The notes: generated from the sequence alone by a model not told the origin. 64,000 bases of DNA from Bacteroidota bacterium (GCA_016707685.1 JADJHE010000017.1:1-64000), one strand, 5' to 3'; counted from the stretch's first letter, positions 27,840-38,878 are shown. Program-made: numbers and translations.

Positions 27840-30242
27840 TTAAAATGTAGCTCTCAAGGAGAGAATAAAATTTCGTCCTGGTGCAACAATTCCCGAGCTA
27901 TATGGTCTGTATCGTTGATCTGTGAGATTTTCTACACCTGCACTAATAGAAAGATGGTTAGTGAATTGATACATTGCTTTTATATTTAGAGTATACCAGC
28001 TAGGAGACCATGGATTTCCATCTTTATCTTTAGCATAGATTTCCGTTTTTAGTTGTTCTTCTTGGGGTAGCTCTTTAAATGTTTTGGCTCCGCTATAGAT
28101 TGAATAAAGTTGAATTGTAACATTGTTTGCCTCATAGAAAATGCGAGTTGTACCAAACATTGGTGGCGCATGTCTTGAAGGACTAATTGTTCCATCGTCT
28201 AATTCTTCTTCTCCAATTTGATAATTAAAGTCAGTCGACAATCCAAATCCCGATTTTAGCTTTAAATCGAAACCAGCTTGAATTCCATATACTGTGGCAA
28301 CTGCAGCATTCTGTATTGATTGCACTTGGCTTAGTGTGCCATCATATAGGATACTATCCTGACCATTTAATGTGAAGTCTCTTCGAACCATCGCATTTTG
28401 AAGAACTGTATAATATCCTGTAACATCGATTTTTAGTATTTCGCCAAATAATTTAGCAATTCCTAATTCTGCATTATAAGCATTTTCAGCTTTTAAATTT
28501 GGATTAGGAGTTATTACATAACCCGGCTCAGAATCAAAAACTTTTCCTGCATCATCAACATTTGGTGATCTAAAGCCTGACGACAGTCCTGCGCTGATAG
28601 CCCATTTCTCTGTTGGTCTGTACACAGCGCCTAAACTTCCAGTTAAAGCACCATTATTAAGTTCGGCACTTGTGTAAGGGAAGGGATAAAAGGTTGTATC
28701 AAAAGTGGCTGATAATTGGTATTGATTATATCTTGCACCAGCTTGAATAATTAATTTATCAGTAACCTTAAAATGATAATTGAGATAAGCTGCATAGGAT
28801 TTCCAATCGGCTTGAGGATACCTTGAAGGTCCAACATCACCTGTGCCTGTAGAAATATTCTGATCAATTCCCGAAGAATTTACCTGATTTAAAACAGCTT
28901 CAATTCCATAATAAAGTTTGTGCTTAGCATTTATTTTTTTTGTAAAATCTAAATTCATTGAATAAGCATTTACTTTTTCGATTCGAATATGACGAATGTC
29001 TTTATTTATATCACGATCAATTCTACTTTCTTCAAAAAATTGATGTGCCACTCTTATAATCATTTGGTCATAGACTTTGTTATCGGAGTAATTAGATATA
29101 GTAAGATTATTCATCATCCATTTTTGAGGGCCATAATTCCATTCGCCATATCTTGGGAGACCATTTTTATAACGGATATGTCTATCGTATCTTGCATAAT
29201 CTGATGTTTCAGAATAATGAAATCCGTATTGAAAATCCCATTTATCATTTGGATGAAAACGAATTTTTTGCATTAGATTAATTTGCGAATATTTTGTTGG
29301 TCTTTGGATGCGAGGATCTTCATTCGTTATAATTACATCCGTACTATCCACTCTTTGAACATAAAATGGGCGTAAGTATTCATCAGGACCATGATTGCCC
29401 ATTTTTAAATCATCGAAATCATTCGCACTGATGCTTGTTGTTAAGGCCCATTTTTTCCAACCAAGACTAATATCAAAGTGTCCTGTTTTTTCATTATTAG
29501 CAGATGAATAACGAGTAATTGCTTTTCCATTAATCAAAACCGTATCATTGAAAGTTAATTGCGGTGTAATTGTTTGAAAACTCATAACACCTCCAATTGC
29601 ATCACTTCCGTATATTACAGAACCCGGCCCAAAAAATATTTCCGTTTTTTCAGTAGCAAATGGATCAAGAGAGATTACATTTTGTATGTTTCCACCTCTA
29701 AAAATGGCAGTATTCATTCGAACGCCATCAATTGTATACAAAAGTCGGTTGGTGGAAAATCCTCTTATCATTGGGCTACCTCCTCCTTGCTGACTTTTCT
29801 GTATAAACACTTCACCAGACGCGTTTAAGAGATCGGCTGCTGTTTGTGGGTTTTGTAGGGCAGCATCTTTTGAAGAGATGGTTGTAATTTTAGATGGAAC
29901 ATCTTTTGACGTTTGATTGGATCGTGTTGCCGAGACAACAATTTCTTCCATTGATATTCCAGATGATACTAATGATAATTTAAATCCCGCAGATTCAAGT
30001 TCGGAATAGCTTTTTGTTTCAGCTTTATAACCCATAATTCGAAATTGAATTTTTTCTGCTCCTTTGAATACGGATATATCTGCTTGTCCCTTTGAATTTG
30101 TTGTAATGAATGTTTGTGATTCGTTGCTCACAATACTTACTAATTCTATAGGTTGTCCTGTTTTATAATCTTTTATAGTTATAATTTGTGCGTAGCCAGA
30201 GTAATAAATACCCAGCAACACTATGAATATTATTTTTTTCAT
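27840..30242 (-). CDS. TonB-dependent outer-membrane receptor
   Basis: An 800-residue outer-membrane transporter driven by TonB. It has a signal peptide (MKKIIFIVLLGIYYSGYAQ), a carboxypeptidase-like N-domain (residues about 20-95), a plug (VSATRSNQTSKDVPSKITTI, SPMIRGFSTNRLLYTIDGVR, FGPGSVIYGSDAIGG), and a 22-strand-type barrel ending in GRNFILSLRATF. FRSPNVDD and PNPNLKAENAYNAE echo the FRAP/NPNL boxes of heme receptors but are also common elsewhere. The substrate (heme, siderophore, cobalamin or other) is not decided. It is preceded by a small gene in the same direction. Confidence 0.93.
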   Translation of the reverse strand: MKKIIFIVLLGIYYSGYAQIITIKDYKTGQPIELVSIVSNESQTFITTNSKGQADISVFKGAEKIQFRIMGYKAETKSYSELESAGFKLSLVSSGISMEEIVVSATRSNQTSKDVPSKITTISSKDAALQNPQTAADLLNASGEVFIQKSQQGGGSPMIRGFSTNRLLYTIDGVRMNTAIFRGGNIQNVISLDPFATEKTEIFFGPGSVIYGSDAIGGVMSFQTITPQLTFNDTVLINGKAITRYSSANNEKTGHFDISLGWKKWALTTSISANDFDDLKMGNHGPDEYLRPFYVQRVDSTDVIITNEDPRIQRPTKYSQINLMQKIRFHPNDKWDFQYGFHYSETSDYARYDRHIRYKNGLPRYGEWNYGPQKWMMNNLTISNYSDNKVYDQMIIRVAHQFFEESRIDRDINKDIRHIRIEKVNAYSMNLDFTKKINAKHKLYYGIEAVLNQVNSSGIDQNISTGTGDVGPSRYPQADWKSYAAYLNYHFKVTDKLIIQAGARYNQYQLSATFDTTFYPFPYTSAELNNGALTGSLGAVYRPTEKWAISAGLSSGFRSPNVDDAGKVFDSEPGYVITPNPNLKAENAYNAELGIAKLFGEILKIDVTGYYTVLQNAMVRRDFTLNGQDSILYDGTLSQVQSIQNAAVATVYGIQAGFDLKLKSGFGLSTDFNYQIGEEELDDGTISPSRHAPPMFGTTRIFYEANNVTIQLYSIYSGAKTFKELPQEEQLKTEIYAKDKDGNPWSPSWYTLNIKAMYQFTNHLSISAGVENLTDQRYRPYSSGIVAPGRNFILSLRATF

Positions 30243-30324
30243 AAATGAACTTAGCTTTTAAATAAATAAATAAGACAAGACTAATTACAACTAACTGTAA
30301 TTAAAGTCATTTAATAATATTTCT

Positions 30325-30849
30325 TTAGCTAAAGTCTGGAGGAGGAGTTGATAAAGCGGAATCTGTAGAAACAAGCATTGTTTTGTATGCTGTTTGATGA
30401 TTAATGATTGTATAAAAGTTTGTTAATGTGAGTGAGGAAGAATGCAGTATTTTATAGTTGTTATCGATCAATTTTAAATTATTTTTTTTGGAAGATTTGT
30501 GATTTGCTAAATGTTTATTAATATGCTCATCAAGGCTTGCAAATAATTGCTCTTCTTGTTTATCATTAATACAATAATAAATTATGGTAGTTCCTGTTTC
30601 AGCTGTTCTAACAATGTCATATAGTTCATTGTTATGAAGAAACTCCTTGTCCGTTTTTACCCAATTGATTGTGTTTAGTTCACTTTTATTAAAAACAATG
30701 GTTTGTAATTCGGATTCATTTAATTTCATTTTTATTTCTCTTTTAACTTCTTTTCGTATTTGGTTTTGAGAAATTTTGAAAACAACTATATATCCCATTG
30801 TGTTGAATAGGAAAATAATTAGTAGAAAAAATGAAACAGTCGATTTCAT
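30325..30849 (-). CDS. membrane-anchored protein ahead of the TonB receptor
   Basis: A 174-residue protein with an N-terminal hydrophobic helix (VSFFLLIIFLFNTMGYIVVF). The rest has no recognised domain and is Lys/Asn rich. It ends in STPPPDFS, a tail common in small Bacteroidetes proteins coded next to TonB receptors. It is co-directional with the receptor, 82 bases upstream of it, and has its own -7 element. A role linked to the receptor is inferred from position only. Confidence 0.6.
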   Translation of the reverse strand: MKSTVSFFLLIIFLFNTMGYIVVFKISQNQIRKEVKREIKMKLNESELQTIVFNKSELNTINWVKTDKEFLHNNELYDIVRTAETGTTIIYYCINDKQEEQLFASLDEHINKHLANHKSSKKNNLKLIDNNYKILHSSSLTLTNFYTIINHQTAYKTMLVSTDSALSTPPPDFS

Positions 30850-30861
30850 GGTTGTATATCA

Positions 30862-30869
30862 CAAATCTA
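30862..30869 (-). promoter_or_regulatory. -7 element for the 30325-30849 gene
   Basis: CAAATCTA reads TAGATTTG on the minus strand, matching TAnnTTTG, 12 bases before the start codon at 30849. Confidence 0.45.
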
Positions 30870-30905
30870 ACAAAATGATTTTATTAATACAAACTGGCAG
30901 TAAAG

Positions 30906-30934
30906 CAAAAATCCCAGCGGATGCTGGGATTTTG
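30906..30934 (-). terminator. terminator after the small lipoprotein gene
   Basis: atcccagc pairs with gctgggat around a 4-base loop, with A and T runs on both sides. Confidence 0.85.
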
Positions 30935-30955
30935 TAATAGAATGGAAAGAAAAAT

Positions 30956-31273
30956 CTATTTTTTTACTTTTCCTAAATTTGTAATTTCAGCAGGCATTCC
31001 TGTTGTACATCCAGCCGGTTGAGGCATTTTTAATGTCAAATAGTCGAATGTTACTTCTAATCCATCTACATCAAACTCTTTTTTTAATGCATCTTTAGGA
31101 ATTAAAGTGATTCCATCAGATGTTACAATTACTGCAGAGCATCCACCCGCTTTGTATTCATGTGATACTTTTCCAGATGTTTTTCCCATAGTACTAGATG
31201 TAGTTGTTTCTTTTGTTTTACAAGAAGTAAAAATTGAAACAACGATTGATAAAATTATAAGGTACGATTTCAT
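30956..31273 (-). CDS. small lipoprotein, unknown function
   Basis: A 105-residue predicted lipoprotein (MKSYLIILSIVVSIFTSCKTKE, lipobox FTSC). The mature part reads EYKAGGCSAVIVTSDGITLIPKDALKKEF with two further Cys (GGCSA and PAGCTTG) that could form a disulfide. I recognise no domain. It is flanked by terminators on both sides, so it is its own transcription unit. Confidence 0.65.
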   Translation of the reverse strand: MKSYLIILSIVVSIFTSCKTKETTTSSTMGKTSGKVSHEYKAGGCSAVIVTSDGITLIPKDALKKEFDVDGLEVTFDYLTLKMPQPAGCTTGMPAEITNLGKVKK

Positions 31274-31296
31274 AAAATTTGTATGATTTGGTTAAT

Positions 31297-31347
31297 AAAA
31301 AACACTCATACAAGTATCATTCCAAGGAATGCTGTATGAGTGTTTTT
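31297..31347 (-). terminator. terminator after the T9SS protein gene
   Basis: aaaaacactcatac pairs with gtatgagtgttttt, with an inner cattcc/ggaatg helix. It lies between the T9SS gene stop at 31364 and the lipoprotein start at 31273. Confidence 0.85.
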
Positions 31348-31363
31348 CTGAGTATAATTATTA

Positions 31364-33084
31364 TTATTTTACAGCAACTTTAATTACTTTTTGGAAGCTA
31401 GTATTCATTTTACCAACACGTACTAAATATGTACCAGTTGCTAGGTTACTAGTTGAAAAAGATGTTTCGAATGAATTACCACTAACTACAATTTGTTTTC
31501 CATCAATTTGTTTTCCAGTAATATCAAATAAATCAACAACTAATTCTCCTTCTTCTTTTAAGTTAGTTGCATTAACTGTAATACCACCAATTGATTGGTA
31601 AGCAGTTACATTGTTAATTTGTGCTTGACCTTCTTCAATTCCAGTAGGTAATGGTAATTGGAAAGAATAAATCCATGTTCTTGGTCCTGCACCCAAATAT
31701 TCACCTGTATGCCAAAAAGTTAATCCGTTTGGATCCATAGATGTTTGAGAATAGTCACCAAAACGATTTACGCCAGTTTGTGATGCTGTTCCCATTTTAA
31801 CCATTGTTTCAGCAAAAGTCATTTGTCCTAATGGATCAGAGGCTAAGCGACCAGTAAAACCTAAACTTGCATAATCACCAGCTGTTGCAGAAGATCTTGC
31901 ATAACATAATGCAATACTACCATTGTCATCCATAGCAATACTTCCAACCCAACGACTCTTTGTATCAGGTGCATAAATACCTTCTTGGTACAATGTCCAT
32001 GTTCCTGGAGTTTTTCTCTTAATTCCACCCCATTTAATAGCTCTTTGATTGGACTTGCAGTTACTAAAACGCCCCAATTTAATACCAAAGAGTTGTAACC
32101 TGTCCATCTTCTGTATTGTGCTCTGTAAGTTGGAACACCACCAATACCATCTAAATATTGTGTTGATGGAGTAGGTTGAGGAATGTCATTCCATCCACCA
32201 TCGTAAGTACCATTAAATGCTGCTGTAGGAATAGTAGTTGTCGCACTCATTGTAATTGTTGGAGTTGTTGGTACCCAGTTTACTGTAGCTTTGATGTATT
32301 TAATTCCATCAACATTTTGCACCACCCCAAGAATTTTCTGTATACCAAAAGAATGGACAAGCTGTACCTACTGGAGGTAAACCACCATCAGCATCTGCAG
32401 CTAATGGAACAAAAAATCCACTAACAGTTCCTGTAGTAAAGTTTGCAACAGCAGCTTTTGCCGTTTGTCCTAAAAGCATTTTGTCTCTTTCAAATACAAA
32501 TAATTTATCTGTAGATTGATTTGATGTCATGTAATAACCATCTGCCCAAATTGAGAATTTTAAGTAATCAGGGAATTGTGTAGATGTAAATGTATAGGTG
32601 TAATACGTTCCTGTTGGATCTGGTGTAGTAGAAATTGCGATGTAAATCTTATTTCCGCTTTGACCAAATTGTGTTGCATTTACAGCTTGAACATAGTGGT
32701 TTGGACCCGCTGCTCCAGAAGGATCTGGTGGATATCCACCACCATTCTGACCAGCAAAACTAGATAAAGTAGGTACCATCATTCTTGAACCCATTTGTTT
32801 TTGAATAGTATTTTGGTCATTTCCGTAGGCAGGACCATCTTTTTCTTCTGTAAATAAAAAGGTTTGTGGTAAACGGTGACTGATTTGTTTATCTTTAGAT
32901 TCAGTCATTTCATGGATATAGTCTTTTTCTCCTTCAAAGTCAGGCAAATCTTTTAACGGTTTTGAAACACCATTAAGTATTACTTCACCATCGATAACTT
33001 ATTCGATTCGTTATTTGTTTGGTTTTGAGCAAAGAGCCCATTACAAATAATGAATCCAGCAATCAAAAATGTAGCTTTTTTCAT
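31364..33084 (-). CDS. T9SS type A sorting domain protein (frameshifted)
   Basis: Secreted protein of about 574 residues once repaired. It starts at 33084 with a signal peptide (MKKATFLIAGFIICNGLFAQ). The body has a NHYVQAVNATQFGQSGN region, WGGIKRKTPGTW, ALCYARSSATAGDYASLG and other features of a large extracellular beta protein; I do not recognise an enzyme. It ends with a T9SS type A domain (VDLFDITGKQIDGKQIVVSG, TGTYLVRVGKMNTSFQKVIK). The frame breaks three times: near 32998 (one C/G missing), in the C run 32325-32328 (one missing, giving SWGVVQNVDGIKYI), and near 32049 (one missing, giving TASPNQRAIKWGG). Confidence 0.78.
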
Positions 33085-33212
33085 TTGTTTAAAATTTAAA
33101 TTAGTTTAGAGGGGTTTATTATTTTATAAAACTAAAAAATAAATTTTCAAAATCCAAATTTTTTTAGCTGATTTTTTAGCATTCGGTAGAGGAATTTCAT
33201 AGAAATAATGTA

Positions 33213-35237
33213 CTATTTAGTAGCAAATAGCTTCTCTAATGCAAACATTTCATCTCTTAATCGAGCAGCTTCAGCAAAATTGAATTCTTTTGCTGCAACT
33301 TCCATCGCTTTTCGAGTTCTAGTAATTGCTTTTTGCAGTTCTTCTTTGCTCATGTACTGAACTACTGGGTCGGCTGCATAATTAATTACTTCACTTTCAA
33401 CATAAGGACGAGCTAAATTGCCTTTAGCATCCACAACAACTGTTGTTTGTCCCATAATGGATGCTTTCGATTTGTTTAAAGCCGTTGGAACTAATCCATG
33501 CTCAAAATTGTATTCAATTTGTTTTTTTCTTCTTCGTTCTGTTTCATCAATGGTGCGTTTCATGCTATCCGTAATTTTATCGGCATACATAATTACTTTT
33601 CCATTGATGTTTCTAGCTGCACGTCCTGCTGTTTGTGTCAATGCTCTGTCGGAACGCAAGAATCCTTCTTTATCGGCATCTAAAATAGCAACCAATGACA
33701 CTTCTGGTAAATCTAACCCTTCTCTCAAAAGGTTGATTCCAATCAATACATCAAATAAACCCAATCGTAAGTCGCGCATAATTTCTACACGCTCAAGTGT
33801 GTCCACATCCGAGTGGATATAACGACAACGAATACCAATATTCAGCATGTATTTATGCAATTCTTCCGCCATACGCTTGGTTAGCGTTGTTACAAGAATA
33901 CGTTCATCACGTTTGGTTACTTTATCAATCTCTTCTAATAAATCATCGATTTGATTAATGCTTGGTCGTACTTCAATTACTGGATCCAATAACCCCGTTG
34001 GTCGAATCAATTGTTCTGCAATTAAACCTTCCGATTTTATTAATTCATAATCAGCAGGAGTTGCACTCACATAGATAATTTGATTAATCATTGTTTCAAA
34101 TTCATCAAACTTCAATGGACGATTGTCCAATGCAGATGGTAATCTAAAACCATATTCAACTAAGTTTGTTTTTCTTGATCGATCGCCACCATACATGGCA
34201 CGTATTTGTCCAATGGTAACATGACTCTCATCAATTACCATTAAAAAGTCATCGGGGAAATAATCCAATAAACAGAATGGGCGAGAACCTGGTTGTCGGC
34301 CATCGAAATAGCGAGAATAATTCTCGATACCAGAGCAATAGCCCAATTCACGCATCATTTCTAAATCATAAGTCACACGATCTTCAATACGTTTGGCTTC
34401 AAGGTGCTTTCCATTTTCTTTCATGTAATCTACTTGTTTCACCATGTCATCTTGAATTTGAAAAATGGCATTTTTCATTGTTTCCGGACTAGTCACAAAT
34501 ATATTAGCAGGATAGATGGTGGCTTCTTCTAATTTTTCAAAACCTTTTGCCTGTTGATGTCTCAAAATACTCAATTCCTTCAATTTCATCATCCCAAAAG
34601 GTAACACGCATTGAATAATCGGCATATGCTAAATTGATATCAACGGTATCACCTTTAACCCTAAAATTACCTCTTAAAAATCTTCTGTAGTACGTGAATA
34701 CAGACTTTCTACTAAGCGATGTAAAAATTTATTCCGACTAATGATTTCACCTTTTTTTATCTTAATAACATTCTCACGAAACTCCATTGGGTTTCCTATA
34801 CCATAAATACATGAAACAGAGGAAACAACAATTACATCTCTTCTTCCTGAAAGTAAAGCAGATGTGGCACTTAATCGAAGTTTTTCAATCTCATCATTAA
34901 TAGACAAATCTTTTTCGATATAGGTATTTGTACTAGGAATAAAGGCTTCTGGTTGATAATAATCGTAATAACTTACAAAATATTCTACTGCATTATTGGG
35001 GAAAAATTGTTTGAATTCACCATACAATTGTGCGGCTAATGTTTTGTTATGACTGAGTATTAATGTTGGTTTTTGGACTTGCTGAATAACATTGGCAATG
35101 GTAAATGTTTTACCAGAACCAGTTACACCCAACAGTGTTTGTGCAGGCACATTCGCATTCACACCTTCTACCAACTGTTTAATTGCTGTTGGCTGATCAC
35201 CAGTTGGTTGAAAATCTGCTATTAATTTAAAGTCCAT
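33213..35237 (-). CDS. uvrB: excinuclease ABC subunit B (frameshifted)
   Basis: Damage-recognition helicase-like subunit of nucleotide excision repair, about 675 residues, the normal size. Seen: LLGVTGSGKTFTIANVI (Walker A), SYYDYYQPEAFIPSTNTYIEKD region (beta-hairpin), LMVIDESHVTIGQIRAMYGGD (DExH), VSATPADYEL, NLLREGLDLPEVSLVAILDADKEGF region, QTAGRAARN (motif VI), and the UVR motif RKAMEVAAKEFNFAEAARLRDEM at the end. Two compensating indels, the A run 34676-34680 (one missing) and the A run 34539-34542 (one extra), explain the break; repair gives EDFLRGNFRVKGDTVDINLA. Confidence 0.95.
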
Positions 35238-35248
35238 TTTTATTTTTT

Positions 35249-36622
35249 CTACAATCCGTTTTCAGAAATCAACCAAATTAAAGCAGCCATTGAAGCTCCA
35301 CCCAATTCTAATTCTCTTTTATTCACTGCTTCAAATGTATCAATTGCTGTATGATGATAATCAAAATAGCGTTGTGAGTCGGGCATTAATTCTAAAATAG
35401 GAGTACCTAATTCTTCATTTAATGGTTCAATATCAGCACCGCCACCATCTCTTTCAAAATCATGCAAGCCATAAGGTTCTAAAAGTGTTTTCCAACTTTT
35501 TAATTTCGCTTTTTGTTTTACACTCATGGTACTCGTAAATCCACGTGGTGTAAATCCACCTGCATCCGATTCAATAGCAGCAATGTGTTTTTCGTTTTTT
35601 AGTTTTGCTAGCTCAGCGTATTTTTTTCCACCGCGACCGCCATTTTCTTCATTCATAAATGCGACTGCACGGATAGTGCATTTTGGTTTTAGTCCCAATG
35701 CTTTGTAGATGCGAATGATTTCGATACTTTGAACGATTCCTGCTCCGTCATCATGTGCACCTTCGCCATTATCCCATGCATCCAAATGACCACCTACCGT
35801 AATTATTTCCTCCTTTTTTGAACTGCCGTAAATTTCACCAATCACATTGTATGATTTTTCATCTGGTAATGTTTGGCAATTCATTTTGAAAAAGAATTTA
35901 GCTTCTTTATCTGTTTTGATATAATTACTTAACCAGTCGGCACCATTTGTACTAATAGCACAAGCAGGAATTTTGGTAATACTATCGTTATAACTCATCA
36001 CGCCTGTATGCGGATTGTCATCGTGTGCTAAGGTCATGGAGCGAACAACAACTCCCACAGCACCGTATTTAGCGGCCTCTTTTGCACCAGCCCAGCGTTG
36101 CATTACCGCTTTGCCATAAGCATGAAAAGTAGCAATGAATGTAGGTTCCATTGGTTCGTTAAAGAATACAATTTTACCTTGTATGTTTTCCTTTCCTAAG
36201 CGTTTTAAATCATCGATTCCTTTCGCTTCTACAACTGTTGCTGTTAATCCTTCCGCAGGTGTTGCAATTGAACCACCTAAAGCACAGATTGGAAGAGCTT
36301 TAAAGCTTTTTGAATTGGATGTAAATACCTTAGCTTGTTCTTTTTCGCCTCTTACCCAATGTGGAACCATGCACTCTTGAAGATAAACGGTATCCGCTCC
36401 AGCTTCTTTCATTGCTTTAAAAGTCCATTCAACAGCTTGTTGAGCTTGAGGTGAGCCAGCTAAACGACCACCAATTTTTTTGCATAAGTATTCAAGGTTT
36501 GAATAACTTTTACCATTTGTTAAAGCATCGTTAAATATTTTTTTGATGGTAGCAGAATCTGTTTGAGCAAATGCCGAAGTGCTTATTAATAAAGCAAAAA
36601 GTAATTGATTTGTTTTTTTCAT
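35249..36622 (-). CDS. M28-type zinc aminopeptidase
   Basis: A 457-residue secreted metallopeptidase (signal MKKTNQLLFALLISTSAFAQ). A PA domain (residues about 120-250) is inserted in the M28 catalytic domain. Zinc ligands: TVGGHLDAWDNGEGAHDDGAG (His and bridging Asp), MNEENGGRGG (Glu-Glu), ESDAGGF (Asp) and DYHHTAIDTF (His). It removes N-terminal residues from peptides. It lies 11 bases upstream of uvrB in the same direction, which looks like a chance neighbour rather than a functional link. Confidence 0.9.
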   Translation of the reverse strand: MKKTNQLLFALLISTSAFAQTDSATIKKIFNDALTNGKSYSNLEYLCKKIGGRLAGSPQAQQAVEWTFKAMKEAGADTVYLQECMVPHWVRGEKEQAKVFTSNSKSFKALPICALGGSIATPAEGLTATVVEAKGIDDLKRLGKENIQGKIVFFNEPMEPTFIATFHAYGKAVMQRWAGAKEAAKYGAVGVVVRSMTLAHDDNPHTGVMSYNDSITKIPACAISTNGADWLSNYIKTDKEAKFFFKMNCQTLPDEKSYNVIGEIYGSSKKEEIITVGGHLDAWDNGEGAHDDGAGIVQSIEIIRIYKALGLKPKCTIRAVAFMNEENGGRGGKKYAELAKLKNEKHIAAIESDAGGFTPRGFTSTMSVKQKAKLKSWKTLLEPYGLHDFERDGGGADIEPLNEELGTPILELMPDSQRYFDYHHTAIDTFEAVNKRELELGGASMAALIWLISENGL

Positions 36623-36636
36623 TGGAAGAGAAAAAT

Positions 36637-36927
36637 TTATTTTAAAATAATATCGTTTATAATTTCAGAGCCAACTGCTTCGTTGAGCATTTTTATGATT
36701 TTTGTTTTTGCCATCGACAACTCATTGCGCAAAGCGGATGAATCTAAAGTAACAAACAATTGTTTGTTTTTGATATATATATCCTTTGTGTGTTTCGCAA
36801 TCATGGCACCCATGATGTTATCCCATGAACTAATTAATCGTTTTTCTGCCATACGGTCATCCAAGCGATATGCTTTTAGCATTTGCTCAATAACCTCTTT
36901 GATACTATGTTCGTTGTGTTTGCTCAA
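36637..36927 (-). CDS. DUF721 protein
   Basis: A 96-residue DUF721 (DciA-like) protein. The family pattern is visible: SIKEVIEQMLKAYRLDDRMAE, LISSWDNIMGAMIAKHT, KDIYIKNKQLFVTLDSSALR. DciA relatives help load the replicative helicase in many bacteria lacking DnaC; here the position next to recF fits that, but the activity is inferred from family. The gene starts 11 bases after recF and shares its direction. Confidence 0.85.
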   Translation of the reverse strand: MSKHNEHSIKEVIEQMLKAYRLDDRMAEKRLISSWDNIMGAMIAKHTKDIYIKNKQLFVTLDSSALRNELSMAKTKIIKMLNEAVGSEIINDIILK

Positions 36928-36937
36928 TTTTATTTTT

Positions 36938-38046
36938 TTAAGTAGTAACTTCTATTGCTTGTCCGTTTTCAATTTTAAATGCCTTTAAATCCGCATTTGT
37001 GGATTGGAATAATTCAACTAATCGGGTTGGATGTGTATCTGTTATAAAAAGCTGACCAAAATTATCGCTGCTCACCAATTCCATTAATTGTTTCACTCTT
37101 AAGTCGTCTAATTTATCATAAATATCATCCAATAAAAGAATAGGTGTAATTCGTTTGATGTTTTTTATAAAATCAAATTGAGCCAATTTTAATGCAATCA
37201 AGAACGACTTTTGTTGTCCTTGGGAAGCATATTTTTTAATAGGGTAATTGTTAATAGTAAACTCTAAATCATCTTTGTGAATACCTACTGTGGTATATTC
37301 CATTACTTTGTCTCTGTTCAATGCTTTTTCAAGTACTTCGCTGAAAGAAGCTTCTTTTAAATGAGATTGATAATCAATGTTTACTAGTTCTTTCCCACCT
37401 GAAATTAGCTCGTAATGTTTTTGAAAATAGGTATAAACTCATTTATAAATTGTTTTCGAGTTTCAAATACACGTGTGCCATATTCAATCAATTGCATGTC
37501 CCAAATTTCGAGTGAAGTTCTGTCAAATGAACCCGAATGTCCAAAATGTTTTAAAAGAGCATTCCGTTGCGAAATGATTTTATTATAGCTTATTAGGTTT
37601 TCGAGGTATGCTTTATCAAATTGAGAAATAACACTGTCGATAAATTTTCTTCGGCTTTCGCTGCCTTCGGTAATTAATTCTGAATCAGCAGGGGAAATCA
37701 TAACCAATGGAAATAGTCCGATATGGTCAGCCAAACGTTGGTATTCTTTTTTATTTCGTTTGAACTGTTTTTTGTGATTTCTTTTTTGTCCGCAATAGAC
37801 TTCATCAACTTGTTCGTTTGTTTCAAAAACCCCTTGAATTAAGAAAAAAGGGGCAAGGTGGAGGATGTTTTGACTATCAATAGGGTTAAAAAAGCTTTTA
37901 CAGAATGATAAATAGTGGATTGCATCCAATATATTGGTTTTGCCTTCGCCATTATTGCCCGTAAAGCAATTTACATGGTTGCTAAACGACAAGGTGGTTT
38001 CTGGGTAATTTTTAAAATTTATGAGAGAAATACTCTTCAAATACAT
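36938..38046 (-). CDS. recF: DNA replication/repair protein RecF (frameshifted)
   Basis: SMC-like ATPase of about 370 residues that helps load RecA at gaps. Motifs: LKSISLINFKNYPETTLSF, FTGNNGEGKTNILDAIHYL (Walker A), SPADSELITEGSESRRKFID, YASQGQQKSFLIALKLAQF (signature) and ITPILLLDDIYDKLD (Walker B). The open frame breaks at the A run 37424-37427, where one base is missing; repair gives PIFQKHYELISGGKELVNIDYQSHL and the rest stays in frame. It precedes the DUF721 gene, a common order. Confidence 0.93.
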
Positions 38047-38137
38047 ATAAATGCCAAGCTTTGACTGTAAAATTAGCCAAAAAACAGCGTAAAATGCAGA
38101 TTGTTCAGAATTAATTACGGATATTCCAAAAAAAACT

Positions 38138-38145
38138 TATTTTTG
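38138..38145 (+). promoter_or_regulatory. -7 element for the TPR gene
   Basis: TATTTTTG, followed by CAC, matches the Bacteroidetes -7 consensus TAnnTTTG; the start codon is 28 bases downstream. The -33 element is not clear. Confidence 0.5.
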
Positions 38146-38173
38146 CACGTTCTAAAAAATATTTAAAAACGTT

Positions 38174-38857
38174 ATGTCAAAAGAAATAAAAGACGAACCA
38201 ATTGTAGATGTTGAAAATGCTTTGGGTAAAACAGAGCTATTTGTTGAAGAAAACAAAAAGAGTATTTTAATCATTGCAGGAGCGATTGTGGCTTTAGTTG
38301 GTGGTTATTTTGCTTACAAATATTGGTATGTAGCAGGTGAAGAAACAAAAGCACAAACAGAAATGTTTAAAGCAGAGCGTTACTTCGAACAAGATTCATT
38401 GGATAAAGCAATCAATGGTGATGGTGTGGCATTAGGCTTCGCTCAAATTACTGAAGATTATGGAATTACACCTTCTGGTAATTTAGCTGAATACTATTTA
38501 GGAATTTCTTATTTGAAAAAAGGTCAGTTTGAAGATGCTATTGAACATTTACAAAAATTTGATAGTAAGGATCAAATTGTAGCTCCAGTTGCAACAGGAG
38601 CTATTGGTGATGCACATTTGGAATTAGGTAGAGTAGATGAGGCAATTACGTTCTACTTAAAAGCTGCTGAGCAAAATGGAAATAAATTTACAACTCCTAT
38701 TTATTTGAAAAAAGCGGGAATGGCAAATGAGGATAAAGGAAATTATGCTGATGCAGTAAAATTGTATGAGCGTATTAAAGTTGAATTTGCTGAAACAATG
38801 GAGGGTAGAGAGATGGAGAAATTCATCGCAAGAGCAAAAGCATTAGGGAATTTATAA
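38174..38857 (+). CDS. TPR-containing membrane-anchored protein
   Basis: A 227-residue protein with a short cytoplasmic N-terminus, one membrane helix (residues about 36-54, ILIIAGAIVALVGGYFAYKYWYV region) and periplasmic tetratricopeptide repeats (AEYYLGISYLKKGQFEDAIEHL, IGDAHLELGRVDEAITFYLKA, ANEDKGNYADAVKLYERIK). It resembles YfgM-like proteins that assist envelope protein folding at the Sec machinery. It lies divergent from recF and ahead of ribH, separated from the latter by a terminator. Confidence 0.85.
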   Translation: MSKEIKDEPIVDVENALGKTELFVEENKKSILIIAGAIVALVGGYFAYKYWYVAGEETKAQTEMFKAERYFEQDSLDKAINGDGVALGFAQITEDYGITPSGNLAEYYLGISYLKKGQFEDAIEHLQKFDSKDQIVAPVATGAIGDAHLELGRVDEAITFYLKAAEQNGNKFTTPIYLKKAGMANEDKGNYADAVKLYERIKVEFAETMEGREMEKFIARAKALGNL

Positions 38858-38878
38858 TTCTATTAAAAGAGTTAATTG

